Positions 7,977 to 19,121 of a DNA stretch of 64,000 nt are shown piece by piece. This DNA is from Mycolicibacterium sp. YH-1 (GTDB lineage Bacteria > Actinomycetota > Actinomycetes > Mycobacteriales > Mycobacteriaceae), in contig NZ_CP092915.1 of the NCBI RefSeq assembly GCF_022557175.1, forward strand, positions 2,356,001 through 2,420,000, written 5' to 3'. Positions within the stretch are counted from its first letter, which is position 1, and each line of letters opens with the position of its first letter. The position numbers and the translations under genes were made by a program. The notes under the pieces are model-generated. The model worked only from the letters and a program-made list of their open reading frames with translations. It was not told the DNA's origin and did no database searches.

Positions 7977-9523
7977 ATGGCAACGCGGGCATCTCATCGC
8001 GAGCAACACCTGGAGCTGGTGGCGCAGTTGCGCACTAAGCTCTCGGCCGCCGCACTCGGCGGCCCCGAGCGCGCCCGGGAGCGTCACGTCAGCAGGGGCA
8101 AGCTCTTGCCGCGCGACCGCGTCGACGGACTGCTCGACCCCGGCTCGCCATTTCTGGAACTCGCGCCGCTGGCCGCCAACGGCATGTACGACGACGAGTG
8201 CCCGGGGGCGGGAATCATCGCCGGCATCGGCCGGGTGGCCGGGCGCGAGTGCATGGTGGTCGCCAACGATGCGACCGTCAAGGGCGGTACCTATTACCCG
8301 CTGACGGTCAAGAAGCATCTGCGCGCACAGGAGATCGCAGGCCAGAACCGGTTGCCCTGCGTCTACCTCGTTGACTCCGGCGGGGCGTTCCTGCCGCGTC
8401 AGGACGAGGTCTTCCCCGACCGCGACCACTTCGGCCGCATCTTCTTCAACCAGGCCAATCTCAGTGCCCGGGGCATACCGCAGATCGCGGCGGTGCTCGG
8501 ATCCTGCACCGCCGGTGGCGCGTACGTGCCCGCCATGAGCGACGAGGCCGTCATCGTGCGGAACCAGGGCACCATCTTCCTGGGTGGGCCGCCACTGGTG
8601 AAGGCCGCCACCGGCGAGGTGGTGTCGGCCGAGGACCTGGGCGGCGGCGACCTGCACTCCAAGGTCTCGGGTGTCACCGACCATCTGGCGCATGACGATC
8701 GCGACGCGCTGCGGATCGTCCGCCGCATCGTCGGCACACTCGGGCCGCGCACCGCGACACCGTGGGATGTCGCGGAGACGGTGGATCCGATCGCCGATCA
8801 GACCGAGCTCTACGACGTCGTGCCCATCGACTCACGCGTGCCCTACGACGTGCACGAGGTGATCACGCGCATCGTCGATGGCGGCGAGTTCCAGGAGTTC
8901 AAGGCCGAGTACGGCACCACGCTGGTCACCGGATTCGCGCGCATTCACGGCCATCCGGTGGGCATCGTGGCCAACAACGGTGTGCTGTTCGGCGAGTCGG
9001 CGGTCAAGGGCGCGCACTTCATCGAGTTGTGCGACAAGCGCTCTGTGCCACTGCTGTTCCTGCAGAACATCGCCGGCTTCATGGTCGGCCGCGACTACGA
9101 GGCGGGCGGTATCGCCAAGCACGGTGCCAAGATGGTCACCGCCGTCGCCTGTGCCCGGGTGCCGAAGATGACCGTGGTGATCGGCGGCTCGTACGGGGCC
9201 GGCAACTACTCGATGTGTGGGCGCGCCTACTCGCCGCGGTTCCTGTGGATGTGGCCCAACGCGCGCATCTCGGTGATGGGCGGTGAACAGGCCGCGTCAG
9301 TGCTCGCGACGGTGCGCGGTGACATGACGCCCGAGCAGGAAGAGGCGTTCAAGGCGCCGATCCGCGATGAGTACGAGGCGCAGGGAAATCCGTACTACTC
9401 GACGGCCCGGCTGTGGGATGACGGTGTGATCGATCCAGCCGACACGAGAACCGTTGTCGGACTAGCCCTGTCGGTGGTGGCACAGGCTCCCTTGGAGCCG
9501 GTGTCCTACGGCGTGTTCAGGAT

Positions 9524-9527
<4 letters not shown>
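7977..9527 (+). CDS. accD1: Acyl-CoA carboxylase beta subunit AccD1 (3-methylcrotonyl-CoA carboxylase)
   Basis: The 516-residue carboxyltransferase subunit moves the carboxyl group from carboxybiotin to 3-methylcrotonyl-CoA, the ATP-dependent step of leucine breakdown. It has the two crotonase-fold carboxyltransferase halves, with glycine-rich oxyanion segments such as [12 protein letters not shown] and [24 protein letters not shown]. The latter and the [15 protein letters not shown] stretch are typical of methylcrotonyl-type rather than propionyl-type subunits. It is the first gene of a tightly coupled operon controlled by the divergent TetR, and its stop overlaps the accA1 GTG start (GTGA). 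Confidence 0.95.
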
Positions 9528-11526
<1,999 letters not shown>

Positions 11527-11530
<4 letters not shown>

Positions 11531-12687
11531 CCGAATTCCTTTCCACAGGATCGCTGCCCGACCACTACGACCAACTCGCAAAGACCGTCCGCGACTTCGC
11601 CCAGTCGGTCGTCGCGCCGGTGGCCGCCAAGCACGACCGTGAGCACTCGTTCCCGTACGCCGTTGTCGAGGGCATGGCCGACATGGGTCTGTTCGGGTTG
11701 CCGTTCCCCGAGGAGTACGGCGGTATGGGCGGCGACTACTTCGCGCTGTGTCTGGCGTTGGAGGAGCTCGGCAAAGTCGACCAGAGCGTGGCCATCACGC
11801 TGGAGGCCGGTGTGTCACTGGGCGCGATGCCGGTGTACCGCTTCGGAAACGACGAGCAGAAGCAGGAGTGGCTGCCGCTGTTGGCCAGCGGTAAGGCACT
11901 CGGCGCGTTCGGTCTGACGGAGGCGGGCGGCGGCACCGACGCGGGAGCCACGAAGACCACCGCCAAGCTCGACGACGGACACTGGATCATCAACGGCACC
12001 AAGCAGTTCATCACCAACTCCGGCACCGACATCACCAAGCTGGTCACGGTCACCGCCGTCACCGGTGAGTCCGGTGGCAAGAAGGAGATCTCCTCGATTC
12101 TGGTGCCGGTGCCCACCGAGGGTTTCACCGCAGAACCGGCCTACGACAAGGTGGGTTGGAACGCATCGGACACCCACCCGCTGTCCTTCGACGACGTGCG
12201 GGTGCCCCAGGAGAACCTGCTGGGCGAGCGCGGCCGCGGTTACGCCAACTTCCTGCGCATCCTCGACGAGGGGCGCATCGCGATCGCTGCGCTGTCGGTC
12301 GGTGCCGCGCAGGGCTGTGTCGACGAGTGCATCAAGTACGCCAAGGAGCGGCAGGCCTTCGGTGCCGCCATCGGCACCTATCAGGCCATCGCCTTCAAGA
12401 TCGCGCGGATGGAGGCCCGTGCTCACGCCGCACGTGCCGCCTACTACGACGCCGCGGCGCTCATGCTGTCCGGCAAGCCATTCAAGAAGGCGGCCGCAGT
12501 GGCCAAGCTGGTCGCCAGCGAGGCCGCCATGGACAACTCCCGGGACGCCACCCAGGTGTTCGGCGGCTACGGTTTCATGAACGAGTACCCGGTGGCACGC
12601 CACTACCGAGACAGCAAGATCCTCGAAATCGGGGAGGGCACCACGGAGGTCCAGTTAATGCTGATCGCACGCGAGGCCGGCCTGTGA
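11527..12687 (+). CDS. fadE19: Acyl-CoA dehydrogenase FadE19 (isovaleryl-CoA dehydrogenase)
   Basis: The 386-residue FAD-dependent dehydrogenase should oxidise isovaleryl-CoA to 3-methylcrotonyl-CoA, making the substrate for AccA1/AccD1. Family features are all present: the N-terminal helical domain, the [19 protein letters not shown] flavin-binding beta-domain segment, and a C-terminal helical domain with [20 protein letters not shown] and the I.EGT motif. Substrate is inferred from operon context and from orthology to Rv2500c, not from active-site analysis. It is joined to accA1 by ATGA and to the MaoC gene by GTGA. Confidence 0.93.
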
Positions 12688-13196
12688 CCGACGCCGAGGG
12701 GACCGCGAAGAAGGTCATCGTCCAGCGGGGCCTGTGGTTCGAGGAGTTCGAGACCGGGGTGCTGTATCAGCACCGCCCGGGTCGGACCATCACCGAAGCC
12801 GACAACGTGCTGTTCACCACGCTCACCATGAACACTCAGGCGCTGCATCTCGACGCCGCGTTCTCCGATGCGCAGCCGCCGTTCAACCAACGCCTGGTGA
12901 ACTCGATGTTCACGTTGTCCACGCTGGTCGGACTGTCGGTGACGCAGCTGACCCAGGGCACCATCGTCGGCAACCTCGGTTTCAGCGATGTCGCGTTCCC
13001 GAAGCCCCTGTTCCACGGCGACACGATGTACGCCGAGACCGAGGTGACCGACAAGCGCGAGTCGAAGAGCCGGCCGGGGGAGGGCATCGTCACGTTCTCT
13101 CACGTCGCGCGCAACCAGCACGGTGACGTGGTGGCGACCGCATCGCGAAAGACCATGGTGCGCAAGCGCCCCGCCGAGGAAGCCGGAGACGCCTGA
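12684..13196 (+). CDS. MaoC-like (R)-hydratase, probable 3-methylglutaconyl-CoA hydratase (Rv2499c-like)
   Basis: The 170-residue protein has a hot-dog fold of the MaoC dehydratase family (NVLFTTLTMNTQALHLD holds the usual Asn/His/Asp-type hydratase residues; SDVAFPKPLFHGDTMYAETEV follows). In this operon the missing leucine step between the carboxylase and the lyase is hydration of 3-methylglutaconyl-CoA to HMG-CoA, so that is the inferred role. The GTG at 12684 overlaps the fadE19 stop by 4 nt; the longer frame from 12156 is a shadow inside fadE19. Its stop overlaps the citE ATG by one base. Confidence 0.88.
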   Translation: MTDAEGTAKKVIVQRGLWFEEFETGVLYQHRPGRTITEADNVLFTTLTMNTQALHLDAAFSDAQPPFNQRLVNSMFTLSTLVGLSVTQLTQGTIVGNLGFSDVAFPKPLFHGDTMYAETEVTDKRESKSRPGEGIVTFSHVARNQHGDVVATASRKTMVRKRPAEEAGDA

Positions 13197-14008
13197 TGGC
13201 ATTGACGCACACGGGGCCCGGCTGGTTGTTCTGCCCCGCCGACCGGCCGGAACGCTTCGCGAAGGCGGCGGCCGCGGCCGACGTGGTGATCCTCGACCTC
13301 GAAGACGGCGTCGCCGCCAAGGATCGCGAGGCCGCCCGTGCCGCGCTGATCGACACACCGCTCGATCCTGCTCGCACCGTTGTGCGGGTCAACCCGGCGA
13401 CCACGCCCGATCACGCGCTCGACGTCAAGGCGCTGACTCGCACCGACTACACCACGGTGATGTTGGCGAAGACCGAGTCCGCGGACCAGGTGCGCTCGCT
13501 GGCGCCACTGGACGTCGTCGTCCTGGTCGAGACTCCGCTGGGCGCACTGGCCGTCACCGACACCGCGCGTGTCGACAACGCGTACGCGGTGATGTGGGGT
13601 GCCGAGGATCTGTTCGCCTCCACCGGTGGCACGGCCAATCGCTGGCCCGACGGCAGCTACCGCGATGTCGCCAAGCACGTCCGCTCGCAGAGTCTGCTGG
13701 CCGCCAAGGCCTTTGGGAAGATGGCGCTGGACTCGGTGTACGTCAACATCAAGGACCTCGACGGACTGCGCGCCGAGACCGATGACGCGGTGGCGGTCGG
13801 ATTCGACGCCAAGGTGGCCATTCACCCCACCCAGGTCGCCGTGATCAGGGCCGGGTACGCCCCGTCCGATGAGGAGATCGAGTGGGCGCGCGCCGTTCTG
13901 GAGAAGGCGCGCGCCGAGCGTGGCGTGTTCCAGCACGACGGCCAGATGGTCGATATGCCGGTGCTGCGGCGCGCTGAGCGCATCGTCGCGCTCGCGCCGG
14001 CGAACTGA
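13196..14008 (+). CDS. citE: CitE-like beta-hydroxyacyl-CoA lyase (Rv2498c-like; HMG-CoA / citramalyl-CoA lyase)
   Basis: The 270-residue TIM-barrel lyase of the HpcH/HpaI-CitE family keeps the metal and CoA motifs: VVILDLEDGV, the VLVETPLGAL Glu and MWGAEDLFAS. Despite the historical citE name there is no citrate lyase alpha or gamma subunit nearby. Published work on Rv2498c describes a lyase acting on (S)-citramalyl-CoA (itaconate dissimilation) and on HMG-CoA (leucine catabolism). The position as last gene of the leucine operon agrees with HMG-CoA cleavage to acetyl-CoA and acetoacetate. It is convergent with echA14, 9 bp apart. Confidence 0.92.
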   Translation: MALTHTGPGWLFCPADRPERFAKAAAAADVVILDLEDGVAAKDREAARAALIDTPLDPARTVVRVNPATTPDHALDVKALTRTDYTTVMLAKTESADQVRSLAPLDVVVLVETPLGALAVTDTARVDNAYAVMWGAEDLFASTGGTANRWPDGSYRDVAKHVRSQSLLAAKAFGKMALDSVYVNIKDLDGLRAETDDAVAVGFDAKVAIHPTQVAVIRAGYAPSDEEIEWARAVLEKARAERGVFQHDGQMVDMPVLRRAERIVALAPAN

Positions 14009-14017
14009 CCGGCGCCG

Positions 14018-14773
14018 CTACTTGCGCTTCGCCGCCGCCAAACGTGCTGCGAACTCAGGGGATTCGATAGAGATAGCCTGCGGGCCGATCTCGACGTCCA
14101 CGGCGGTGCGGTGCTGATCGACGTCGACCGTGCCCGGATTGGCCGTCGCGCGCATCGATGCCTTGGTGGCCAGGACCACCTCGCGAGGCGCTGAGGCGGG
14201 ACCGGCGGCGAGTTCCTTGGCTGCCGCGACCGGATCGTCGGAAACCTGCAGCGCCAGGCCGTACCGGACCGCCGCGTCGGCGTCGAAACGCATGCCGAAC
14301 AGCAGCGACGCCCGTGCGACCTGCGGGCCGACGGCGCGCTGCAGCATCCACGTCGCGCCACCGCCGGGGTGGATGCCGAGCTTCTGGAACCGCGGGTCGA
14401 ACAGGGCGGCCGGGCCCGCGATGCGGACATCGGCGGCCAGCGCCAGGTTCAGGCCGGCGCCCACGGCGGGGCCGTTCACCGCGGCGATCGTCGGCAGCGA
14501 GCAGTCCGCCAGGGCGAGGAATCCGTCGTAGATGACACGCAGGCCGTCCTCGGTGGCGGAGCCGAGCGCGCTCAGGTCGGCACCCGCGCAGAAGGCCTTA
14601 CCCGCGCCGGTGACGATGAGGGCGTGGACGTCGGGGTCGTCCTCCACGGATTCGACCGCGTTTCGCAGGGCGGCGGAGATCTCCGAAGTGACGGCGTTTC
14701 GGCGGTCGGGATCGTTGATCGTGATGAGGGCGACGCGGTCCTCGACCTGCGTCAATACGAGATCAGACACCAT
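14018..14773 (-). CDS. echA14: Crotonase-family protein EchA14-like
   Basis: The 251-residue protein has the crotonase fold, with the oxyanion-hole segments [15 protein letters not shown] and [22 protein letters not shown]. By eye-alignment to enoyl-CoA hydratase, the two catalytic glutamates (E144 and E164 of rat ECH) are replaced: Phe in DPRFQKLG and Ala in VARASLLFG. It may therefore be a non-hydratase crotonase (isomerase, thioesterase or binding protein). M. tuberculosis echA14 (Rv2486) occupies the comparable syntenic position. The ATG at 14773 has no clear ribosome binding site; a TAGGCT box lies only 3 nt upstream. Confidence 0.85.
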   Translation of the reverse strand: MVSDLVLTQVEDRVALITINDPDRRNAVTSEISAALRNAVESVEDDPDVHALIVTGAGKAFCAGADLSALGSATEDGLRVIYDGFLALADCSLPTIAAVNGPAVGAGLNLALAADVRIAGPAALFDPRFQKLGIHPGGGATWMLQRAVGPQVARASLLFGMRFDADAAVRYGLALQVSDDPVAAAKELAAGPASAPREVVLATKASMRATANPGTVDVDQHRTAVDVEIGPQAISIESPEFAARLAAAKRK

Positions 14774-14813
14774 CTCAGCCTAGCGGTGCATCACGAGGGA
14801 GCAGTATGGCGGC

Positions 14814-15512
14814 ATGGACATCTCCTCGTGCACAGCTCTTGTCACCGGCGCCAATCGCGGGCTCGGTCGGCACTTCGCGTCTGAACTCCTGCGCCGAGGC
14901 GCTCGGGTGTACGCCGGCGCGCGCGACCCCGCCTCGGTCGACGTGGACGGCGCCATCCCCGTGGCGATCGACCTGGCGGATCCGGCATCGGTGACCGCGG
15001 CGGCCGAGGCCGCCGGGGATGTCACGCTTCTGGTGAACAACGCTGGCATCTCGCTCGGTACCGACTTCCTGACCGCCGATCTCGACGACGTGCGAAAGGA
15101 GATGGACACCAACTACTTCGGCACCCTGTCGGTGGTGCGCGCATTCGTGCCCGTCATCGAGCGCAATGGCGGGGGCGGCATGCTGAACGTGTTGTCGGTG
15201 CTGTCGTGGCTGAGCATTCCCGACAGCGGCGGGTACTGCGCGTCGAAGTCCGCGGCCTGGTCGATGACCAATGCGCTGCGGGTCCAGCTCGCCGGCCGGG
15301 GGATCACGGTGACGGGACTGCACGTCGGCCTGATGGACACCGACATGACCGCCGGCATGGACGGACAGAAGAGCGATCCCGCTGATGTCGCCGCGCTGGG
15401 GATCGACGCCGTCGCGGCCGGCGCCCACGAGGTCCTGGCCGATGACGTGAGTAGGCACGTGCAGGCGGGCCTCGCCGCGGGGGTGCCCGGCGTGTACCCG
15501 CAGTTCGCCTAG
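14814..15512 (+). CDS. Short-chain dehydrogenase/reductase
   Basis: The 232-residue classical SDR has TGANRGLG (residues 11-18), VNNAGIS (about 75-81) and the YCASKSA active-site Tyr/Lys. NADP(H) is suggested by the GAR stretch after beta-2. The substrate cannot be told. It diverges from echA14 with a 40-bp gap and starts the lineage-specific block; 71 bp downstream begins the metal-sensor gene, with an operator between, so it is probably not part of that operon. Confidence 0.85.
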   Translation: MDISSCTALVTGANRGLGRHFASELLRRGARVYAGARDPASVDVDGAIPVAIDLADPASVTAAAEAAGDVTLLVNNAGISLGTDFLTADLDDVRKEMDTNYFGTLSVVRAFVPVIERNGGGGMLNVLSVLSWLSIPDSGGYCASKSAAWSMTNALRVQLAGRGITVTGLHVGLMDTDMTAGMDGQKSDPADVAALGIDAVAAGAHEVLADDVSRHVQAGLAAGVPGVYPQFA

Positions 15513-15538
15513 TGATGGCGGGGTAGCTCGCCGACCAT

Positions 15539-15576
15539 CAGTACATCTATTTCTGAATACAGAAAATGATGTACTG
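15539..15576. promoter_or_regulatory. Operator of the CmtR-like repressor, overlapping the -10 box
   Basis: A 38-bp dyad: outer arms CAGTACATC (15539-15547) and GATGTACTG (15568-15576), inner core TTTCTGAATACAGAAA (15550-15565). It overlaps the -10 hexamer TACTGT (15572-15577), so a bound repressor would block polymerase directly. The first in-frame ATG of the gene (15566) lies inside the operator. Confidence 0.85.
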
Positions 15577-15577
15577 T
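15572..15577 (+). promoter_or_regulatory. -10 box of the metal sensor-exporter operon (leaderless)
   Basis: TACTGT ends 6 nt before the ATG at 15584, which decides that start over ATG 15566. Confidence 0.65.
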
Positions 15578-15583
15578 TGTGCC

Positions 15584-15907
15584 ATGCAGACCCTGCAGCA
15601 CACTGATGCCCTGGCGAGGTTCGGTCACGCGCTGTCCGATTCGACGCGCACGCAGATCTTGTTGAACCTGCGAAAGGGCGGGCGGTACCCCTCGGAACTG
15701 GCCGACGACATCGGCGTCTCGCGCCAGATCCTGTCCAACCACCTCGCCTGCCTGCGGGGGTGCGGTCTCGTCGTCGCGGTGCCCGAGGGTCGTCGCGCGC
15801 GGTATGAGCTCGCCGATCCGCGCATCGGGCACGCACTCGATGACCTGCTCGGCCTGGTGCTCGCCGTCGATCCGAGCTGCTGCGCCGAGAGCGGCTGCAC
15901 CTGCTGA
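15584..15907 (+). CDS. ArsR/SmtB metal sensor of the CmtR type (Cd/Pb-sensing)
   Basis: The 107-residue winged-helix repressor carries the CmtR signature SNHLACLRGCGLVVA. C56 and C60 lie in the recognition helix, and a C-terminal cysteine cluster (C99, C100, C105, C107) can supply the third ligand that Cys102 supplies in M. tuberculosis CmtR. That predicts sensing of soft divalent metals (Cd, Pb) at the DNA-binding helix. A large palindrome overlaps its promoter, so it should autoregulate. Its stop codon overlaps the start of the CDF exporter by one base (TGATG). It is coupled to a CDF protein here, unlike M. tuberculosis CmtR, which sits beside a P-type ATPase. Confidence 0.9.
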   Translation: MQTLQHTDALARFGHALSDSTRTQILLNLRKGGRYPSELADDIGVSRQILSNHLACLRGCGLVVAVPEGRRARYELADPRIGHALDDLLGLVLAVDPSCCAESGCTC

Positions 15908-16560
15908 TGGCCGCGGAACTCGGAATGCCCGGCCTGAGTTCGGGGCCGACCGCGGAACGTCGGCGGCTGCTGTCCCGCCGGATTCGGCTCTTCGTGGCGG
16001 CGACCATCACGTACAACGTCATTGAGGCCGTCATCGCACTGACCGAGGGTGCGCGGGTGTCCTCGACCGCGCTGATCGGTTTCGGTCTGGACTCCGTCAT
16101 CGAGGTGTCGTCCGCGGCCGCGGTGGCGTGGCAGTTCGCCGGCAAGGACCCCGAGTCTCGCGAGAGGGTCGCGCTGCGAATCATTGCGTTCTCGTTCTTC
16201 GGGCTCGCCGCCTATGTCACCGTCGACGCCATCAGATCCCTGCTGGGCGTGGGCGAAGCTCGGCACTCGGCGGTCGGGATCGCCTTGGCCGCAGTGAGTT
16301 TGGCGATCATGCCCGTTCTGTCGTGGGCGCAGCGACGCGCCGGGCGCGAACTCGGGTCGCTGTCCGCCGTCGCCGACTCCAAGCAGACCCTGCTGTGCAC
16401 CTATCTGTCGGCGGTCCTGCTGGCCGGGCTGCTGCTCAACAGTCTGTTCGGCTGGTCCTGGGCCGATCCGATCGCCGCGCTGGTCATCGCCGTCATCGCG
16501 GTGAAGGAGGGCATCAACGCCTGGCGGGGCGAGACCTGCTGTGCGACAACCTGTGAGTGA
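15907..16560 (+). CDS. Cation diffusion facilitator-like metal exporter
   Basis: The 217-residue membrane protein has about six hydrophobic segments and a CDF-like core: TM2 carries FGLDSVIEVSSAA, a variant of the (H/D)xxx(D/E) metal site, and TM5 carries VADSKQT. It is shorter than most CDFs (about 300 residues) because it lacks the C-terminal cytoplasmic metal-sensing domain. Instead it ends with a cysteine cluster CCATTC at 211-216, suited to soft metals. It is translationally coupled to the CmtR-like sensor and should export the metal the sensor detects (inference). Confidence 0.85.
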   Translation: MAAELGMPGLSSGPTAERRRLLSRRIRLFVAATITYNVIEAVIALTEGARVSSTALIGFGLDSVIEVSSAAAVAWQFAGKDPESRERVALRIIAFSFFGLAAYVTVDAIRSLLGVGEARHSAVGIALAAVSLAIMPVLSWAQRRAGRELGSLSAVADSKQTLLCTYLSAVLLAGLLLNSLFGWSWADPIAALVIAVIAVKEGINAWRGETCCATTCE

Positions 16561-16565
16561 TTGAC

Positions 16566-17486
16566 CTACGGCACCTGGGGTTTGATCTCCTCGATGATCC
16601 ACTGCGCGTAGTCCAGGTATTCGTCGACGGTCCGGACTGGCGGCAGGGGGACAGCGCTCACGGTGACTCCCTGCTCGGCCAGCCAGCCGAGGCGGTGCAC
16701 GATCTCCTGTTCCGACATCCCCGGGCGAACGTCAGGATGGTCGACGACCTCATGCCCCTCGCCGACCATGGGTGTCGAGATACCGTGCATCACGTCGAAC
16801 GGTCGGCCGTCGTAGGTGGGCTGGGACTTGATGAAATCGATGCGGTCGGCGATCTTCTCCGGCGGAGTCAGGAATGCCCACCAGCCGGAGGCGAATCGCG
16901 CAGCGCGTTTGAGCACGACGTCGGCGTCGCCACCGACCCAGATCGGGACGTGCGGTTTCTGAGCGGGTTTGGGGGCGAAGGCGACGTCGTCGAACGACAC
17001 GTACTTGCCTTGGAACGACGGTGAGTCGCTGACCCACAGTTCGATCATCGCGGCCAGGTACTCGTCGGCCATCTTGCCCCGCTCCCGGAACGGCACGCCG
17101 AGCAGTTCGAACTCGCGCTCGAGCCAGCCGACGCCGACGGTCACTATCATCCGTCCGCTGCTCATCCAGTCCGCGGTGGCCAGTGCCTTGGCGAGCATGA
17201 TCGGATTATGCAGGGGCAGAACGGTGACGCAGGAGTTGACGCGGATCCGTGACGTCGCGCCCGCGATGTAGGCCTGGGCGGCTGTGGAGTGCATGTAGTG
17301 CGCACCGGACAGCTCGACATGCGAGTTCGGTATCAGGAAGTGCTCGGGGACCGCGATCATGTCGTAGCCCCACTCGTCGGCGCACTTGATCATCCGCGTC
17401 TGATCGGCGCCTGTGACGGCCAGTTCCCACGGCTGCATCATCGCCTTGAGTTCCAGCATGTGGGGGAGGTTGAACGTCAGTTGCAC
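16566..17486 (-). CDS. LLM-class F420-dependent oxidoreductase
   Basis: The 306-residue luciferase-like TIM-barrel oxidoreductase is of the mycobacterial F420 type (GYDMIAVPEHFLIPNSHVELSG, RIRVNSCVTVLPLHNPIMLAKALATADWMSSGRMIVTVGVGWLEREFE). It carries the typical PVPIWVGG-like segment HVPIWVGGDADVVLKRAARF. The substrate is unknown. It lies 37 bp downstream of an aldehyde dehydrogenase gene on the same strand and is probably in its operon, under the TetR regulator at 19122. Confidence 0.87.
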   Translation of the reverse strand: MQLTFNLPHMLELKAMMQPWELAVTGADQTRMIKCADEWGYDMIAVPEHFLIPNSHVELSGAHYMHSTAAQAYIAGATSRIRVNSCVTVLPLHNPIMLAKALATADWMSSGRMIVTVGVGWLEREFELLGVPFRERGKMADEYLAAMIELWVSDSPSFQGKYVSFDDVAFAPKPAQKPHVPIWVGGDADVVLKRAARFASGWWAFLTPPEKIADRIDFIKSQPTYDGRPFDVMHGISTPMVGEGHEVVDHPDVRPGMSEQEIVHRLGWLAEQGVTVSAVPLPPVRTVDEYLDYAQWIIEEIKPQVP

Positions 17487-17523
17487 TGTGTATCGCGCCT
17501 CTGAATATCGTAGTCAGTCAGTC

Positions 17524-19008
17524 TCATTCGGGCAGTCCGATGGTCTTGATGGCGAGGTACTCCGTGTAGCCGAGGTCGCCGTTGCGATAGCCGAGACCAC
17601 TCTGCTTGGTGCCGCCGAACGGGCTGCCGATGCCGAAGTGGGACTTTCCGTTGATGGTGACGTTGCCGGTGCGCATCCGCGACGCGACCGCCAGCGCCCG
17701 ATCCACGTCGGTGCTGGAGACCTCACCGGACAGACCGTAGATGGTGTTGTTGGCGATCGCGATCGCCTCGTCGTCGGTGTCATACGGCGTGACGGTCAGC
17801 ACCGGCCCGAAGATCTCCTCCTGGGCGACCTGGCTGTCGGGGTCGACGTCGGCGAGCAGCGTGGGCTGGGTGTAGTAGCCGACGGGAAGGTTCTCCGGAA
17901 TGCCGCCACCGGTGATGAGGCGCGCGCCAGAGTCGATGCCACTCTTGATCAGGCCGAGCACCTTCTGGCGTTGGGCGTCGCTGATCTGTGGCCCCTGCAT
18001 GATGCCGGGCGTCCACGGATCGCCGACGGGGAAGTTCTCCATCGACGCCTTCAGGATCGCCAGACCCTCGGCATAGCGGCTGCGCGGCAGCAGAATACGG
18101 CTGGGCAGGATGCAGCTCTGGCCGGACATGACGCACGCCATCATCGCGGCGAGCGGCAGCGCGGAGTTGAAGTCGGCGTCGTCGAGCACGATGTGTGCGG
18201 ACTTCCCGCCGAGTTCCAGCAGCGTCTTCTTCACGGTCGGGGCGCCGGCGGCCAGGATGGCGCGCCCGGTCGCGGTGGAGCCGGTGAAGGTGATCATGTC
18301 CACCCGCGGGTCCGCCGAGAGGGCGGCGCCGACCTCGTTGGCGTTGGACACCACGACGTTGAACACGCCGGCCGGGATGTCGGTCTCCTCGGCCACGATT
18401 CGGCCGTACTCGCTTCCGGACCACGGGGTGAGCTGGGCGGGCTTGAGTACCACGGTGTTTCCGGCCATCAGGGCGGGGATGGTCTCGGCGATGTTCAGGT
18501 AGAACGGCACGTTCCACGGGGTGATGGCGCCGACGACGCCGACCGGTTCGTAGTGCAGCCTGCGACGGGCCGGGCCCATCTGAGTGGGGTGAACTCCGGT
18601 GTCGACCACATAGTCGAACTTCCTGCCGTGCTCGGCCCAGTGCGTGACCTCCTCGATGGGGCTCTCGATCTGGGAACCCGACACCGTGAGCGGACAGCCG
18701 ACCTCGGTGACCAGGACGCGGCGCAGCCGCTCCTTGTTACGGTCCAGGGCGTCGTGCAACTGCGTCAGGCAGTGATGGCGGAACTCGACGTCGCGGGCCC
18801 AGTCGGTGGTGTCGAATGCTCGCCGCGCTGCGCCGACCGCGCGTTCCATGTCGGCGACGGTGCCGTCGGTCGCCTGACCGGCGATCTGCTCGGTGGCGGG
18901 GTGGATGACGTCGAACGTCGCGCCGCCGGCGGTGGTGACCAGGTCACCGTCGATGAGCATGCGCGGCTCGCCGGCCAATACGCCGGTGTCACTGTCTACA
19001 ACAGTCAT
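17524..19008 (-). CDS. NAD(P)-dependent aldehyde dehydrogenase
   Basis: The 494-residue ALDH-superfamily enzyme has the catalytic Cys at 299 (SGQSC), the general base Glu at 265 (LELGGKS), GSTATG at 243-248 in the cofactor fold, and the ITPWNVPFYLN signature. It oxidises an aldehyde to the acid in the cytoplasm; the substrate is not predictable from sequence. A palindrome at 19048-19067 lies 40 bp before its ATG. It probably forms an operon with the downstream LLM oxidoreductase. Confidence 0.93.
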   Translation of the reverse strand: MTVVDSDTGVLAGEPRMLIDGDLVTTAGGATFDVIHPATEQIAGQATDGTVADMERAVGAARRAFDTTDWARDVEFRHHCLTQLHDALDRNKERLRRVLVTEVGCPLTVSGSQIESPIEEVTHWAEHGRKFDYVVDTGVHPTQMGPARRRLHYEPVGVVGAITPWNVPFYLNIAETIPALMAGNTVVLKPAQLTPWSGSEYGRIVAEETDIPAGVFNVVVSNANEVGAALSADPRVDMITFTGSTATGRAILAAGAPTVKKTLLELGGKSAHIVLDDADFNSALPLAAMMACVMSGQSCILPSRILLPRSRYAEGLAILKASMENFPVGDPWTPGIMQGPQISDAQRQKVLGLIKSGIDSGARLITGGGIPENLPVGYYTQPTLLADVDPDSQVAQEEIFGPVLTVTPYDTDDEAIAIANNTIYGLSGEVSSTDVDRALAVASRMRTGNVTINGKSHFGIGSPFGGTKQSGLGYRNGDLGYTEYLAIKTIGLPE

Positions 19009-19047
19009 CCCAGTTGCTCCCGTTCGATTCGATCATCGTGTGGTCGA

Positions 19048-19067
19048 GACTCTACATATATAGAGAG
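19048..19067. promoter_or_regulatory. Operator of the 19122 TetR regulator, site 1
   Basis: GACTCTAC-N4-ATAGAGAG upstream of the ALDH gene is a 3-mismatch version of the perfect palindrome at 19885-19904. The shared GACTCTAC half and equal spacing point to one regulator. Confidence 0.75.
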
Positions 19068-19121
19068 AATGAGTGGAGCGTTTTCGGAGAATCGGATTTA
19101 CGTTGGGTGCGAGTCTCGGGA

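Noticed and set aside
13196..14008. True citrate lyase beta subunit
   Set aside because: No alpha or gamma subunits or CitX/CitG are nearby, and the leucine operon context explains the protein better.
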